A stretch of DNA of 51,346 nt from CAYZXL01 sp964482435 (lineage in GTDB: Bacteria; Auribacterota; JABMQX01). A program made the translations under genes and the position numbers. The number at the start of each line of letters is the position of its first letter. The first letter of the stretch is position 1. This document shows positions 25,482 to 33,384 of this stretch, piece after piece. The DNA lies in NCBI GenBank assembly GCA_964482435.1, contig CAYZXL010000030.1, positions 1-51,346 of the forward strand. Reading direction: 5' to 3'. The notes under the pieces are model-generated. The model was not told the DNA's origin. It saw only the letters and a list, made by a program, of their open reading frames with translations, and ran no database searches.

Positions 25482-26888
25482 ATGAGTGCGAAACTTCTTC
25501 AAACCACTGTCGTACTTTTCGCGTGTCTGGGCAGCCTGGTGGTTGAGGCTGATGATCTCCGTGTTGGCGCCGCCAGCGTGAAAATAACGCCGCCGATCGG
25601 TGTACCCATGGCCGGCTACTATTTCGAGCGCGCGGCCGAAGGCGTGCACGACGACCTTTACGCAAAAGCCATCGTCTTGGAGAAAGACGGTGTGAAGGCG
25701 GCACTTGTGGCGCTCGACCTCATTTCCACCAACCGCGACGTCGTCGAAGCAGCTCGGCAGGAGATCGAGGAGAAGGCTGGCATCCGCGGCGACCACGTCA
25801 TAATAAGCGCCACCCACGCCCACACCGGGCCGGTTCTGAGCGGGCGTTCGACACGCGACGATGCCCTGGGCGCCAAAAAACCCATCGCGGAAGAATACAC
25901 CGCTTCTCTTCCGAACCGGATTGCCGAGAGCATTTTGACGGCTCAAGCGAAGTTGATGCCCGCGAAAATCGCTGCGGGCATCGGGCACGAGGAGGGACTG
26001 AGTTTCAATCGCCGGTTTCACATGAAGGACGGCAGCGTGGGGTGGAACCCGGGAAAACTTAACCCGAACATCATCCGGCCCGTCGGGCCGATTGACCCGG
26101 ACGTTCCGGTGCTCTATTTTGAAACTCCGGACGGGAGACCGCTCGCCACCTACGTTAATTTCGCCATGCACCTTGATACTGTGGGCGGGCTTCAAATCTC
26201 CGCGGATTATCCTTACACGCTCAGTCGCCTGCTCGGTGAATTTAAGGGGTGGGAGATGCTGACGGTTTTCACTACCGGCACAGCCGGAGACATCAATCAC
26301 GTAAACGTCAAATGGGCGAACCCGCAGAAAGGGCATGGCGAAGCCGCGCGAATCGGAACAATTCTCGCCGCGGAAGTGCTCAAGACCTTTGAGCGCCTGG
26401 AGTGGCTGGAAGCGGGACCGCTCGGCGCACGCAGTGAAATCATCACGCTGCCGCTGGCGAAGCTCGAGGCCGGGGAGGTCGAAAAAGCACGCGAGGTCGC
26501 CGCACGCCACAGAGAAGGAAAGTCCAATCAGCCGACGTTTCTTGAGACTGTCAAGGCTTACAAAGTGCTCGACGTTGTGGGCCGCGACGGGAAGCCGCTT
26601 GAGGCGGAGGTCCAGGTGATCGCCCTCGGAAAGGACGTAGCCTGGGTTGGTTTGCCCGGGGAAATCTTCGTTGAGCTTGGGCTGGCAATCAAGAACGCAT
26701 CGCCATTCAAATACACTATCATCGCCGAGCTTGCGAACGGGTCAGTGGGCTACGTTCCAACCAAACGCGCCTATCCGGAAGGCAACTATGAGCCGGTCAG
26801 CGCGCGCTGCGCGGAGGGCTCGGGTGAGACGATGGCGGACACCGCGCTGCGCCTATTGCGCGAGCTTTACGCCGCCGCCATACGGTAG
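25482..26888 (+). CDS. Second neutral/alkaline ceramidase-like exported hydrolase
   Basis: 468 residues. A short signal peptide (LLQTTVVLFACLGSLVVEA) is followed by LRVGAASVKITPPIGVPMAGYY, then VIISATHAHTGPVLSGR (zinc-binding His pair), TYVNFAMHLDTVGGLQISADYP (third zinc His) and FTTGTAGDINHVNVKW. It is a diverged paralogue of the protein at 19609-21141 and likewise lacks the C-terminal domain of true ceramidases. An AGGAGGGCC site precedes the ATG. It is divergent from the aminotransferase operon and probably acts on a related substrate in the periplasm. Confidence 0.86.
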   Translation: MSAKLLQTTVVLFACLGSLVVEADDLRVGAASVKITPPIGVPMAGYYFERAAEGVHDDLYAKAIVLEKDGVKAALVALDLISTNRDVVEAARQEIEEKAGIRGDHVIISATHAHTGPVLSGRSTRDDALGAKKPIAEEYTASLPNRIAESILTAQAKLMPAKIAAGIGHEEGLSFNRRFHMKDGSVGWNPGKLNPNIIRPVGPIDPDVPVLYFETPDGRPLATYVNFAMHLDTVGGLQISADYPYTLSRLLGEFKGWEMLTVFTTGTAGDINHVNVKWANPQKGHGEAARIGTILAAEVLKTFERLEWLEAGPLGARSEIITLPLAKLEAGEVEKAREVAARHREGKSNQPTFLETVKAYKVLDVVGRDGKPLEAEVQVIALGKDVAWVGLPGEIFVELGLAIKNASPFKYTIIAELANGSVGYVPTKRAYPEGNYEPVSARCAEGSGETMADTALRLLRELYAAAIR

Positions 26889-27130
26889 TTTGGCACCGAC
26901 ATCCCGCCGTTCTGCCCGGTGCGGCTGGAGACACAGACTCTGCGCCCGCTGGCCCCCAGGGCCCCTCTGCATCCGTTGAATGGGACTTGCCGACCCGTTG
27001 CCGCGCCTGGTGCGGGCTCGTTGTCAGGCTGCGCAGACAGATTGCCGACCGCTACCGGACAGGTGTAGTATTAGCCCCGTCAGGGGTCTGCCTGGCACAG
27101 AACGGAGGTTTATTCGATTCGAGGTGAAGC

Positions 27131-27264
27131 ATGGGTATTGCTGAAACCATCCAGACCAAGCGAGACGAGATCGTGCAGCTGGCCGCTCGCTACGGCGCGC
27201 GGCGCCTTTCCCATGCGGCGGGGCTGTTGCGCCGCGAACAGGGCCCACTGAAAGGGAGTGAACT
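27131..27264 (+). pseudogene. Truncated nucleotidyltransferase (MNT-type antitoxin) remnant
   Basis: An ATG behind GAGGTGAAGC opens a frame reading MGIAETIQTKRDEIVQLAAR followed by YGARR. This closely matches the N-terminus of minimal nucleotidyltransferases of the MntA/DUF86 type, which continue with VRVFGSVARGE and a D-x-D metal motif. Here the sequence after YGAR is altered, and the GS-x10-D-x-D part is absent. The frame then runs into the hicA start region. I take it as a decayed 5' fragment replaced by hicAB. The family match is by eye. Confidence 0.6.
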
Positions 27265-27462
27265 GTGCCCCCGAAGGTTCGAGAGCTGATCCGGGATTTG
27301 GAGAGGGCTGGGTTCGTCAAGCGCGGCGGGAAGGGCAGCCACAGGAAGTTCGTTCACCCGGAAGTCCACAAGCCCGTGGTTATCTCCGGAAAGCCTGGCG
27401 ACGACGCCCTCGATTACCAGATTAATGCAGTACGAAGAGCGATAGAGGAGTCCGAAAAATGA
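27265..27462 (+). CDS. hicA: HicA family mRNA interferase toxin
   Basis: 65 residues with a GTG start and AAAGGGAG about 9 bases upstream. VRELIRDLERAGFVKRGGKG, then SHRKFVHP and PVVISGKPGDD show the double-stranded-RNA-binding-like HicA fold with the catalytic His in G-S-H. HicA toxins cleave mRNA. The stop overlaps the hicB start by 4 bases (ATGA), the usual toxin-first order. A decayed nucleotidyltransferase fragment lies just upstream. Confidence 0.92.
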   Translation: MPPKVRELIRDLERAGFVKRGGKGSHRKFVHPEVHKPVVISGKPGDDALDYQINAVRRAIEESEK

Positions 27463-27698
27463 AGGAAAGTGCTCTGTACGTCAAAATAGTCGAGTGGTCT
27501 GAGAAGGATCAGTGCTATGTCGGGAGCTGTCCCGGACTGTTCTACGGCGGCTGCCACGGACAGGACGAGCAGAAGGTGTTCTCCGAGCTTTGTCAGATCG
27601 TCGAGGAGACTATCGGTCTGTACAAGGAAGAGGGTAAACCTCTGCCCCCGCCAACGAGCGGCAGAGATTACGCAAACAAGATGCTCGCCGCCTCGTGA
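27459..27698 (+). CDS. hicB: HicB family antitoxin, short form
   Basis: 79 residues. YVKIVEWSEKDQCYVGSCPGL and the following Glu-rich helix (VFSELCQIVEETIGLYKEEG) with PLPPPT are the HicB partial RNase-H-like fold. The protein ends without the helix-turn-helix or ribbon-helix-helix domain found in longer HicB, so autoregulation by DNA binding may be absent or rely on another protein. Translation is coupled to hicA by a 4-base overlap. Confidence 0.9.
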   Translation: MKESALYVKIVEWSEKDQCYVGSCPGLFYGGCHGQDEQKVFSELCQIVEETIGLYKEEGKPLPPPTSGRDYANKMLAAS

Positions 27699-27813
27699 GG
27701 AGCGGCTCCCAATCCCGCAGTTCGCATTGCCAAAAGCACGCAAAACCATAGTATTCTGGTGAGGCTATTTTTGCCATTGTGTAGTAGGAGAACGCTTTTT
27801 CAGGAGGTGAAAG

Positions 27814-28857
27814 ATGATTAATGTCGGAATCGCCGGCATCGGATTCATGGGAATGATTCATTATCTGTCCTATCGAAAAATCCGCGGCGTGAAGGTCCGG
27901 GCGATGTGCGAAAAGGACCAGAAGCGGCTCGCGGGCGATTGGCGGTCTATCAAGGGAAACTTCGGCCCGCAGGGGACGATGATGGACCTGCCGGGAATTG
28001 CTCGTTATGCCGAGTTGGATGATTTGCTCGCCGACGCCAATCTCGACCTGATTGACGTCTGTCTGCCGCCGTCGCTCCATGCGGACGTGGCCATTGCTGC
28101 CCTGGAGGCGGGGAAGCACGTTTTCTGTGAGAAGCCAATGGCGCTCAACCCGGCTGACGCGAAGCGCATGCTCAAGGCGGCCCAGAAGGCTGGCAGGATA
28201 CTGATGATCGGACACGTTCTGCCATTCTTTCCTGAGTACAGCTTTGCTTACAAAGCAATTGCGGCCCGCAAATACGGGAGGCTCTTAGGGGGACACTTCA
28301 AACGGATTATCTCGGACCCGCTGTGGCTGCCCGACTTCTACAATCCGGCCGTCTGCGGCGGTCCGATGATAGACCTGCACGTGCATGACGCACACTTCAT
28401 CCGGGTTGTGTGCGGCATGCCGGCCGCGGTGCGGACGGTCGGGGCAATGCGCGGCGAGGTGGCAGAGCGGTTTACCACGCAATTCTTGTTCGAGGATGAG
28501 AAGCTCGTGGTGAGTGCCTCGTGCGGGGTCATCAACCAGCAGGGGCGTCCCTTCACGCACGGCTTTGAGATTTACCTTGAGCAGGCGACGCTGCTTTTCG
28601 ACGCAGCTACCATCGGGAAAGATTGGGTTGTAGCCTACCCGGTCACCGTCCTTTCAAAGGATGGCCAGGTCGTTCGCCCGGAGCTCGGTTCCGCTGACCC
28701 ATGCGATGCCTTCGTGAACGAAATAAAGGAAGTGCTTCGGGCAATTCGCACCGGAAAGCCCTCGGCGTTGCTGGCGGGAGAGCTTGCCTGCGACGCCATT
28801 GTGCTCTGTCAAAAACAAACCCAGTCGCTCCGGAGAAGGCAGCCGGTGAAGGTGTGA
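27814..28857 (+). CDS. Gfo/Idh/MocA family oxidoreductase
   Basis: 347 residues. INVGIAGIGFMGMIHYLSY is the nucleotide-binding start, IDVCLPPSLHADVAIAALEAGKHVFCEKPMALN contains the EKP motif, and GGPMIDLHVHDAHFIRVVCG the substrate-side His (D-x-H-x-H-D). No signal peptide, so cytoplasmic. A perfect AGGAGGTGAAAG ribosome site precedes the ATG at 27814. It is the third member of the family within 8 kb and points the opposite way to the other two. It is probably part of the same sugar or cyclitol metabolism, though the hicAB cassette separates it from the ceramidase-like gene. Confidence 0.92.
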   Translation: MINVGIAGIGFMGMIHYLSYRKIRGVKVRAMCEKDQKRLAGDWRSIKGNFGPQGTMMDLPGIARYAELDDLLADANLDLIDVCLPPSLHADVAIAALEAGKHVFCEKPMALNPADAKRMLKAAQKAGRILMIGHVLPFFPEYSFAYKAIAARKYGRLLGGHFKRIISDPLWLPDFYNPAVCGGPMIDLHVHDAHFIRVVCGMPAAVRTVGAMRGEVAERFTTQFLFEDEKLVVSASCGVINQQGRPFTHGFEIYLEQATLLFDAATIGKDWVVAYPVTVLSKDGQVVRPELGSADPCDAFVNEIKEVLRAIRTGKPSALLAGELACDAIVLCQKQTQSLRRRQPVKV

Positions 28858-29602
28858 TTCGTTGCTGGCCGTGGGACCGCCCGCGGCGGGGTGGCATGGG
28901 CATGCCTGGCCGCGGGCAGGCAGAACCGCCGCTCCCAGCCGAGTGTTACGGGAACGGGGGTCTTTCCTGAATTGAATGTGGCGCCCCCGCGGGGGCCTAA
29001 CCTGATGTGAGCTTCTGGTTCCACGGGTTGACACCCGTGGCTATTGTGTTTCATCGCCCGCCCGAAGGCGGAGCGGGGATTGGCCGTGTCGCCCCTACGC
29101 CGGCCTGCTTGGACCCGTGCTCCTCATTCCAGTAGCGCCGCCCAGCAGGGTGGAGCGGCACAGGATGTCCCGCTCTTGGCGGGATTACAGAGCTCCACCT
29201 CCCCAACGAGCCTCAGCTCCTTTTCTTCGCGCAGAGTCGTCAGCCACGCCCCTCAGGCGTAGCCACACTGGCTTCGATGGGTGCCACTGAGTAATCGGGG
29301 CATATCGCGCCGCTTGCTTTCGGTGCTGCGCCAAGCAGCTGTTTAGCTATACCGCCGGCTTCAGCCGGCATCTCTGGTAGCCCCGCCCGAAGGCGGGGCT
29401 TTAGCTGGTGGTCCAGGGCTGCGCCACCGCCGTTACTCAAGCCGCCTTCAGGCGGACTTCTCGAACAGGGGATTCATCCACCCCCTGCCACGGAAACACA
29501 GCCCACCCGGCTTCGATTCCCGGCTTGACACCTGTCAACTTGTGCGTTATAGATTATTAAGAGCGCATAGCGCGAACCAGCCCGAGAGGAGGCAATTCAA
29601 CC
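28858..29602. other. Long intergenic region rich in palindromes, with repeat copy C
   Basis: About 745 bases without a credible gene. It holds a perfect palindrome GCCCCCGCGGGGGC (28983-28996), the hairpin CCACGGGTTGACACCCGTGG (29021-29040), and dispersed repeat copy C near its end. The TPR gene's ribosome site (GAGGAGG) closes it. Confidence 0.6.
29287..29504 (+). repeat. Dispersed repeat of about 215 bp, copy C with a swapped hairpin
   Basis: Same beginning (CTGAGTAATCGGGGCATATC) and end as copies A and B. Where A and B have CCACCTGCTTTAGCTGGTGG, copy C has GCCCCGCCCGAAGGCGGGGC followed by the right arm only (TTTAGCTGGTGG). One hairpin module has therefore replaced or invaded an arm of another. 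Confidence 0.88.
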
Positions 29603-31138
29603 ATGCCAGAACAACAAAGCGATGTTCGGACCACGGATACGCATGCTCCCACCCGCCAGGAAGTGCAAAGGGGCACAATGATGCGGCCGGCTCAGCCCCC
29701 GCCGGAATTCCCCAAGCAGGCGCAAGACCTCTTCGACAAGGCCGGCGAGGCAGTCGAAAAGATGAACTACGACTACGCCATTGCCCTTCTTTTTTCCGCT
29801 CTGGAGGTCACCCCGGACATGGTCCAGGCCCGCCATCTGCTCCGGGAAGCCGAGATGCGCCGTTTTGACAGCAAGAAAGGGCCCGCGTGGCTGCGAAAGT
29901 TCTTTGTGACCATCTTCCAGTCCGTCAACTTCACGAGAGGAGGACTGTGCCTTCTCACGGGCAAATGGAGCAAAGCATTTGTCATTTACGAGAGAGTTTT
30001 GAAAGCAAAACCTCGCAGCATCCACGCGCTCCGGCGCCACGCACGCGCCGCAAGGGAGATGAGGATGCTTGACACCGCTATCAACTCCCTGGAGCATGCC
30101 AGGCGAATTAGGCCCGAAAACCTCAGGGTCATCAGAGAATTGGGCCGCGTTCAGATGCAGAAGGGCGACGTCCCGCAGGCTCAGGCATGCTTCCAGAAGC
30201 TCCTCATCGAAAACAAGGACGACAAGGAATCCGCCAAAGCTCTTCAGGACCTTGCCGCCATGGGAACTATCATCAAGGGCGACTGGGAGGACACTGAAAG
30301 CTACCGCGACAAGATCAAGGACGTGGAGTTCGCCAAGACCGCCGAGCGAGAGACGAGGCTCGTCAAATCGAAAGACGACGTGGACGCCCTCATTCGAGAC
30401 CATGAGAGGCGATTGGCCGAGCAGCCGGAAAAGCTCGACAATTACAAGACTCTGGCCGACCTTTACATTCAGAAAAAGGAGTTCGATAAGGCCATCCAGC
30501 TTTTCGACCGGGCCATTCAGCTCGCACCCGCCGACGCTGACCTCCCCGACATGCGCTTCAAGACCGTCATACTGCGGTTTGACAACGAAATCAAGCAGGC
30601 CGAGACGGAAGCTGCCTGCGACCCGGCGAACCTGCAACTCCAAGCGAAGGCCGAACAAGTGAAGAAGGACAAGGACGCGTACGCCGTCAGCGACCTCCAG
30701 CGGCGGGTCGCTCAATACCCAACCAACCTGAATTTGAGGCTGGAGCTTGGGCTGGCGCTCATGAAGCATGGCAAGCTCGACGAGGCAATCAAGGAACTCC
30801 AGGTCGCCAAGACCAGCTCTCAGAAGAGAGCGGTGGCGCTCAACTACCTCGGGGAAAGCTTCCGGCTGAAAGGGCAGCCCGATATGGCCGTCGAGCAGTT
30901 TGAGAGGGCACTTTCGGAGCTTTACGTCATGGACTCGTTCAAGAAGGAGGTCATGTACAACCTCGGCAGGGCTTACGAGGATTTGGGCGACGAGGAAAAG
31001 GCTCTCCACCAGTACAAGCAGATTTACGCCGAGGACATCGGATTCCGGGACGTCAACGAGCGAGTCCAGAAAGCCTACCAGCGCGCCAGAGGCAAGGCCT
31101 CGGGCACGGCGGCCGGCCCTGCAGGGGGCACCTGTTAG
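29603..31138 (+). CDS. Tetratricopeptide-repeat (TPR) protein
   Basis: 511 residues, no signal peptide or membrane segment. TPR units are seen from the N-terminus (DYAIALLFSALEVTPDMVQARHLLREAE) through WSKAFVIYERVLKAKPRSIHAL, MLDTAINSLEHARRIRPENL, DVPQAQACFQKLLIEN, EFDKAIQLFDRAIQLAPAD, KLDEAIKELQVAKTS, QPDMAVEQFERALSELY and EEKALHQYKQIYAED. A charged, probably coiled region separates two TPR blocks. It ends in a low-complexity Ala/Gly tail. A diverged copy of its last 42 or so codons recurs at 32199. A GAGGAGG site precedes the ATG. It is likely a scaffold for a protein complex; the partner is unknown. Confidence 0.9.
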   Translation: MPEQQSDVRTTDTHAPTRQEVQRGTMMRPAQPPPEFPKQAQDLFDKAGEAVEKMNYDYAIALLFSALEVTPDMVQARHLLREAEMRRFDSKKGPAWLRKFFVTIFQSVNFTRGGLCLLTGKWSKAFVIYERVLKAKPRSIHALRRHARAAREMRMLDTAINSLEHARRIRPENLRVIRELGRVQMQKGDVPQAQACFQKLLIENKDDKESAKALQDLAAMGTIIKGDWEDTESYRDKIKDVEFAKTAERETRLVKSKDDVDALIRDHERRLAEQPEKLDNYKTLADLYIQKKEFDKAIQLFDRAIQLAPADADLPDMRFKTVILRFDNEIKQAETEAACDPANLQLQAKAEQVKKDKDAYAVSDLQRRVAQYPTNLNLRLELGLALMKHGKLDEAIKELQVAKTSSQKRAVALNYLGESFRLKGQPDMAVEQFERALSELYVMDSFKKEVMYNLGRAYEDLGDEEKALHQYKQIYAEDIGFRDVNERVQKAYQRARGKASGTAAGPAGGTC

Positions 31139-31403
31139 CGGCGGCCCCGCGCGACGCACAGGGGTTGGCCGGCCGCGCGCTGCAGGGCCGCGGCGCATAT
31201 TAGATCGTCGCGGTGGCCGGGGTGTTCCGGCGAGCGTGTGAGGGGGGCGGTTCGTGCAGGGAGCGCGGCGGCGGGCCACGGGTGACCAGGTCGCTGGTGC
31301 CAGGGCAGCACCTGAGCCCGCGGCAGCGGGAGGGGCAGCTGGTCGTGCGAAACGTCGGCTCGATGGCGGGGGCGAGCCGGGAGGAGAATCAGGAGGGTGG
31401 ACA

Positions 31404-32111
31404 ATGGAAAAGAAACCGTGGGAGAGAACGAGAGGGTTCAGCGCCCTGCTGGGCATGTCCGTCGTCGCCTTTCTGGCTTTAGCGGGTGCGGTACTGTTCA
31501 CCTGGCTCGTCGTCTTGGCCGTGTACACGGCCCTTTTCTCCCCAAGCGAGCCGGTGGACACTCGTTATGTGTTGGCGACGATGGGTTTTACATCGCTCGT
31601 CATCCTTTGCTTGTTCGTCTACGGCGTCTCGAAGCCCAAGAGCTTTCTTCGCGACAAGGGCCCTGAACCCATGGGCCCGCCCCCGGAGTCGAGTGTGGCT
31701 GGCGCGCACTTCCGCGTCCACTTTGAACCTACGATCTCGGTCCGCCTCATGCGGGGGGAGGGCACCGTGTCCTTCCGGGCCGACCGGCTGGAGGTAAGCG
31801 GGGAAGTTTCCTGGCCAGTATGGGTCTATGGCGCTATCCTGGTCGGCGTTACGATATGCACCCTCATCCTGGTGCCGTTTCGCCTGCTCCTTGTCTCCTT
31901 TCCCTCCGTGCCCCTTATTGTCTACGCCGCTTCCTGGAGACAGCTTTCCTTCAGGGTCCCTTACGGCCCCGGCCGCAGAGCGCGGACCCTCTGCTGCTGG
32001 GCGCGGCTCCGGACGCCGCGGCAGAGAGTCTCTGCCCTGCAATTCACCGTGGCGCGTCCCGACGCTGAACGTCTCTATCGTGAGATCGCGAACCACTTCG
32101 CGCGCAACTAG
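31404..32111 (+). CDS. Four-helix membrane protein of unknown function
   Basis: 235 residues from the ATG at 31404, with AGGAGGGTGGAC directly upstream; a longer in-frame start adds only a low-complexity Arg/Gly/Ala stretch. Two N-terminal helices (SALLGMSVVAFLALAGAVLFTWLVVLAVYTAL and YVLATMGFTSLVILCLFVYGV) precede a soluble beta-rich segment (AGAHFRVHFEPTISVRLMRGEGTVSFRADRLEVSGEV), then two more helices (WVYGAILVGVTICTLILVPF and LLVSFPSVPLIVYAASW) and a basic C-terminus. I recognise no family; the PH-like strand pattern around VSFRADRLEVSG is suggestive. It sits between the TPR gene and a copy of that gene's 3' end, so it may have arrived with a duplication or insertion. Confidence 0.7.
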   Translation: MEKKPWERTRGFSALLGMSVVAFLALAGAVLFTWLVVLAVYTALFSPSEPVDTRYVLATMGFTSLVILCLFVYGVSKPKSFLRDKGPEPMGPPPESSVAGAHFRVHFEPTISVRLMRGEGTVSFRADRLEVSGEVSWPVWVYGAILVGVTICTLILVPFRLLLVSFPSVPLIVYAASWRQLSFRVPYGPGRRARTLCCWARLRTPRQRVSALQFTVARPDAERLYREIANHFARN

Positions 32112-32195
32112 CTCCACCGGCCGCGCGGACGAGTCGCGCACAGCCACCGGACGGGGGCACCCGATGGTGGAGGCGTCGGGGTCCGCCCTGCGGGC

Positions 32196-32360
32196 GAGCT
32201 CGGCAAGCCTTACGAGGACTCGGGGGAAAACCAGAAGGCTCTCCAGCAGCACAAGCAGATTTATGCCGAAGACACCGCACTCCGTGACGTCAACGACCGA
32301 GTCCAGAAAGCCTACCAGCGCCGCAAGCAGGAAGCCGCCGAAGAATCGCCGAAAACCTGA
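32196..32360 (+). pseudogene. Diverged second copy of the TPR gene 3' end
   Basis: The frame reads ELGKPYEDSGENQKALQQHK, then QIYAEDTALRDVNDRVQKAYQ and a polar tail to TGA at 32358-32360. This parallels the end of the TPR protein (LGRAYEDLGDEEKALHQYKQ, IYAEDIGFRDVNERVQKAYQ). The DNA of 30962-31086 and 32199-32323 aligns without gaps over 125 bases with scattered, mostly silent differences. No start codon or upstream TPR sequence remains. Confidence 0.8.
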
Positions 32361-32508
32361 CGCCGAAGAGCCGCACGCCCAACGACGGATTCTGAATCTT
32401 CCTCTCGGCACGGACGCCACGTGTGCTTCCGAAGAGAATGTCGGCGGCAGGGCGTCCTTCCTCTTTACCTCGCGCCTGCCCGCCGTGGCCGCACGGGGCC
32501 GCGACCCC

Positions 32509-33180
32509 TTACCCTATCTTGAGGCGCAATTGGAAGATTTCTTCGAAGTAGCCCTTTTTCCGCTCAAGGGCCGCGATTTCGGCATCTGGAGGGGGGGAGG
32601 CTTTTAGTTTGAGAATAAACCTTCTCTCCTCTTCGTCAGGCGAAACGGATGGGTCGGACGGATGGTTCGTCTCCCCGGGCGAGGAAGGAACGTTCGCGTC
32701 AGGACTTCGCCTGCCCCCCTGCACTATGGAGCACTCGATGTCCTCGACTATCCTCTTATGGCTCGTGTCGAGGGCATCAGCGATTCGTATGATGGCGCTG
32801 AGGTAACGGACTGTCTTCTTGTCCTCGCGCGATAGCTTGTTCCATCGGTGCTTCTTCCCCGGCGGCTTGACGCCATGATACCGAGCCACGGACGCAACAA
32901 CCTCCCGCTCGGCCTCTGAAAAGCCCTTCAGTGTTGCCGACTTAATTATCTCGTAGGACCGGCGCTTATGCTTGGTCTCTCCACCTGACCATCCTATGTC
33001 GTGCAGGATGCAAGCGTATTCCAGAAGCTCCCTGGCGCCGTCGTCGAGTTGGTGGAGCGGGGCGGTCTCCTCGAATATCTTGAGAGCAAAACGACGAACC
33101 TGCTGCGAGTGAGCAGGGTCAGGGTCGTACCGCTGTGCGAGTCGAACAACACTTTCCTCTCGGGAAGGTTTGCCTTCCAT
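32509..33180 (-). CDS. HD-domain phosphohydrolase (Ppx/GppA C-terminal-like)
   Basis: About 223 residues from the ATG at 33180 (weak AGGTGA site; a GTG 42 bases further up is an alternative). HSQQVRRFALKIFE supplies the first His, YACILHDIGWSGGETKH the HD pair, VARYHGVKPP a further His, and IIRIADALDTSHKRIVEDIECSI the last Asp. This resembles the HD region attached to Ppx/GppA exopolyphosphatases, here as a stand-alone protein. It would hydrolyse a phosphoester or nucleotide with divalent metal. The C-terminal part (FILKLKASPPPDAEIAALERKKGYFEEIF) fits the regulatory end of that family. The gene runs toward the TPR-tail remnant. Confidence 0.82.
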   Translation of the reverse strand: MEGKPSREESVVRLAQRYDPDPAHSQQVRRFALKIFEETAPLHQLDDGARELLEYACILHDIGWSGGETKHKRRSYEIIKSATLKGFSEAEREVVASVARYHGVKPPGKKHRWNKLSREDKKTVRYLSAIIRIADALDTSHKRIVEDIECSIVQGGRRSPDANVPSSPGETNHPSDPSVSPDEEERRFILKLKASPPPDAEIAALERKKGYFEEIFQLRLKIG

Positions 33181-33384
33181 TTCACCTGCTCTTTTCGTTT
33201 TTTCTCCGCGCCCGGTCCTCACCGGCGCGGAGTGAACCTCCGGCGGCTCAACTCCCTGAGCCTCGCGTCAAGAAGGACGCCGCCTGCGCACCACCGCGAC
33301 TGCTGCCCGAATTTCCGTGCTGAGAAGCAATCGCCGTGCCGAATTGCTGCCCGCCCCGGCGCACCTGTGGCTTTCCGGACCGCA

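Noticed and set aside
29500..29545. T-arm-like GGCTTCGATTCCCGG suggesting a tRNA
   Set aside because: The stem pairs at only four of five positions, and no acceptor, D or anticodon arms can be folded upstream. It lies at the end of repeat copy C.
29597..31561. A very long open frame on the minus strand opposite the TPR gene (654 codons)
   Set aside because: It is antisense to a clear TPR gene with a good ribosome site, and its translation shows no domain. Long antisense frames are expected in G+C-rich DNA with strong codon bias.
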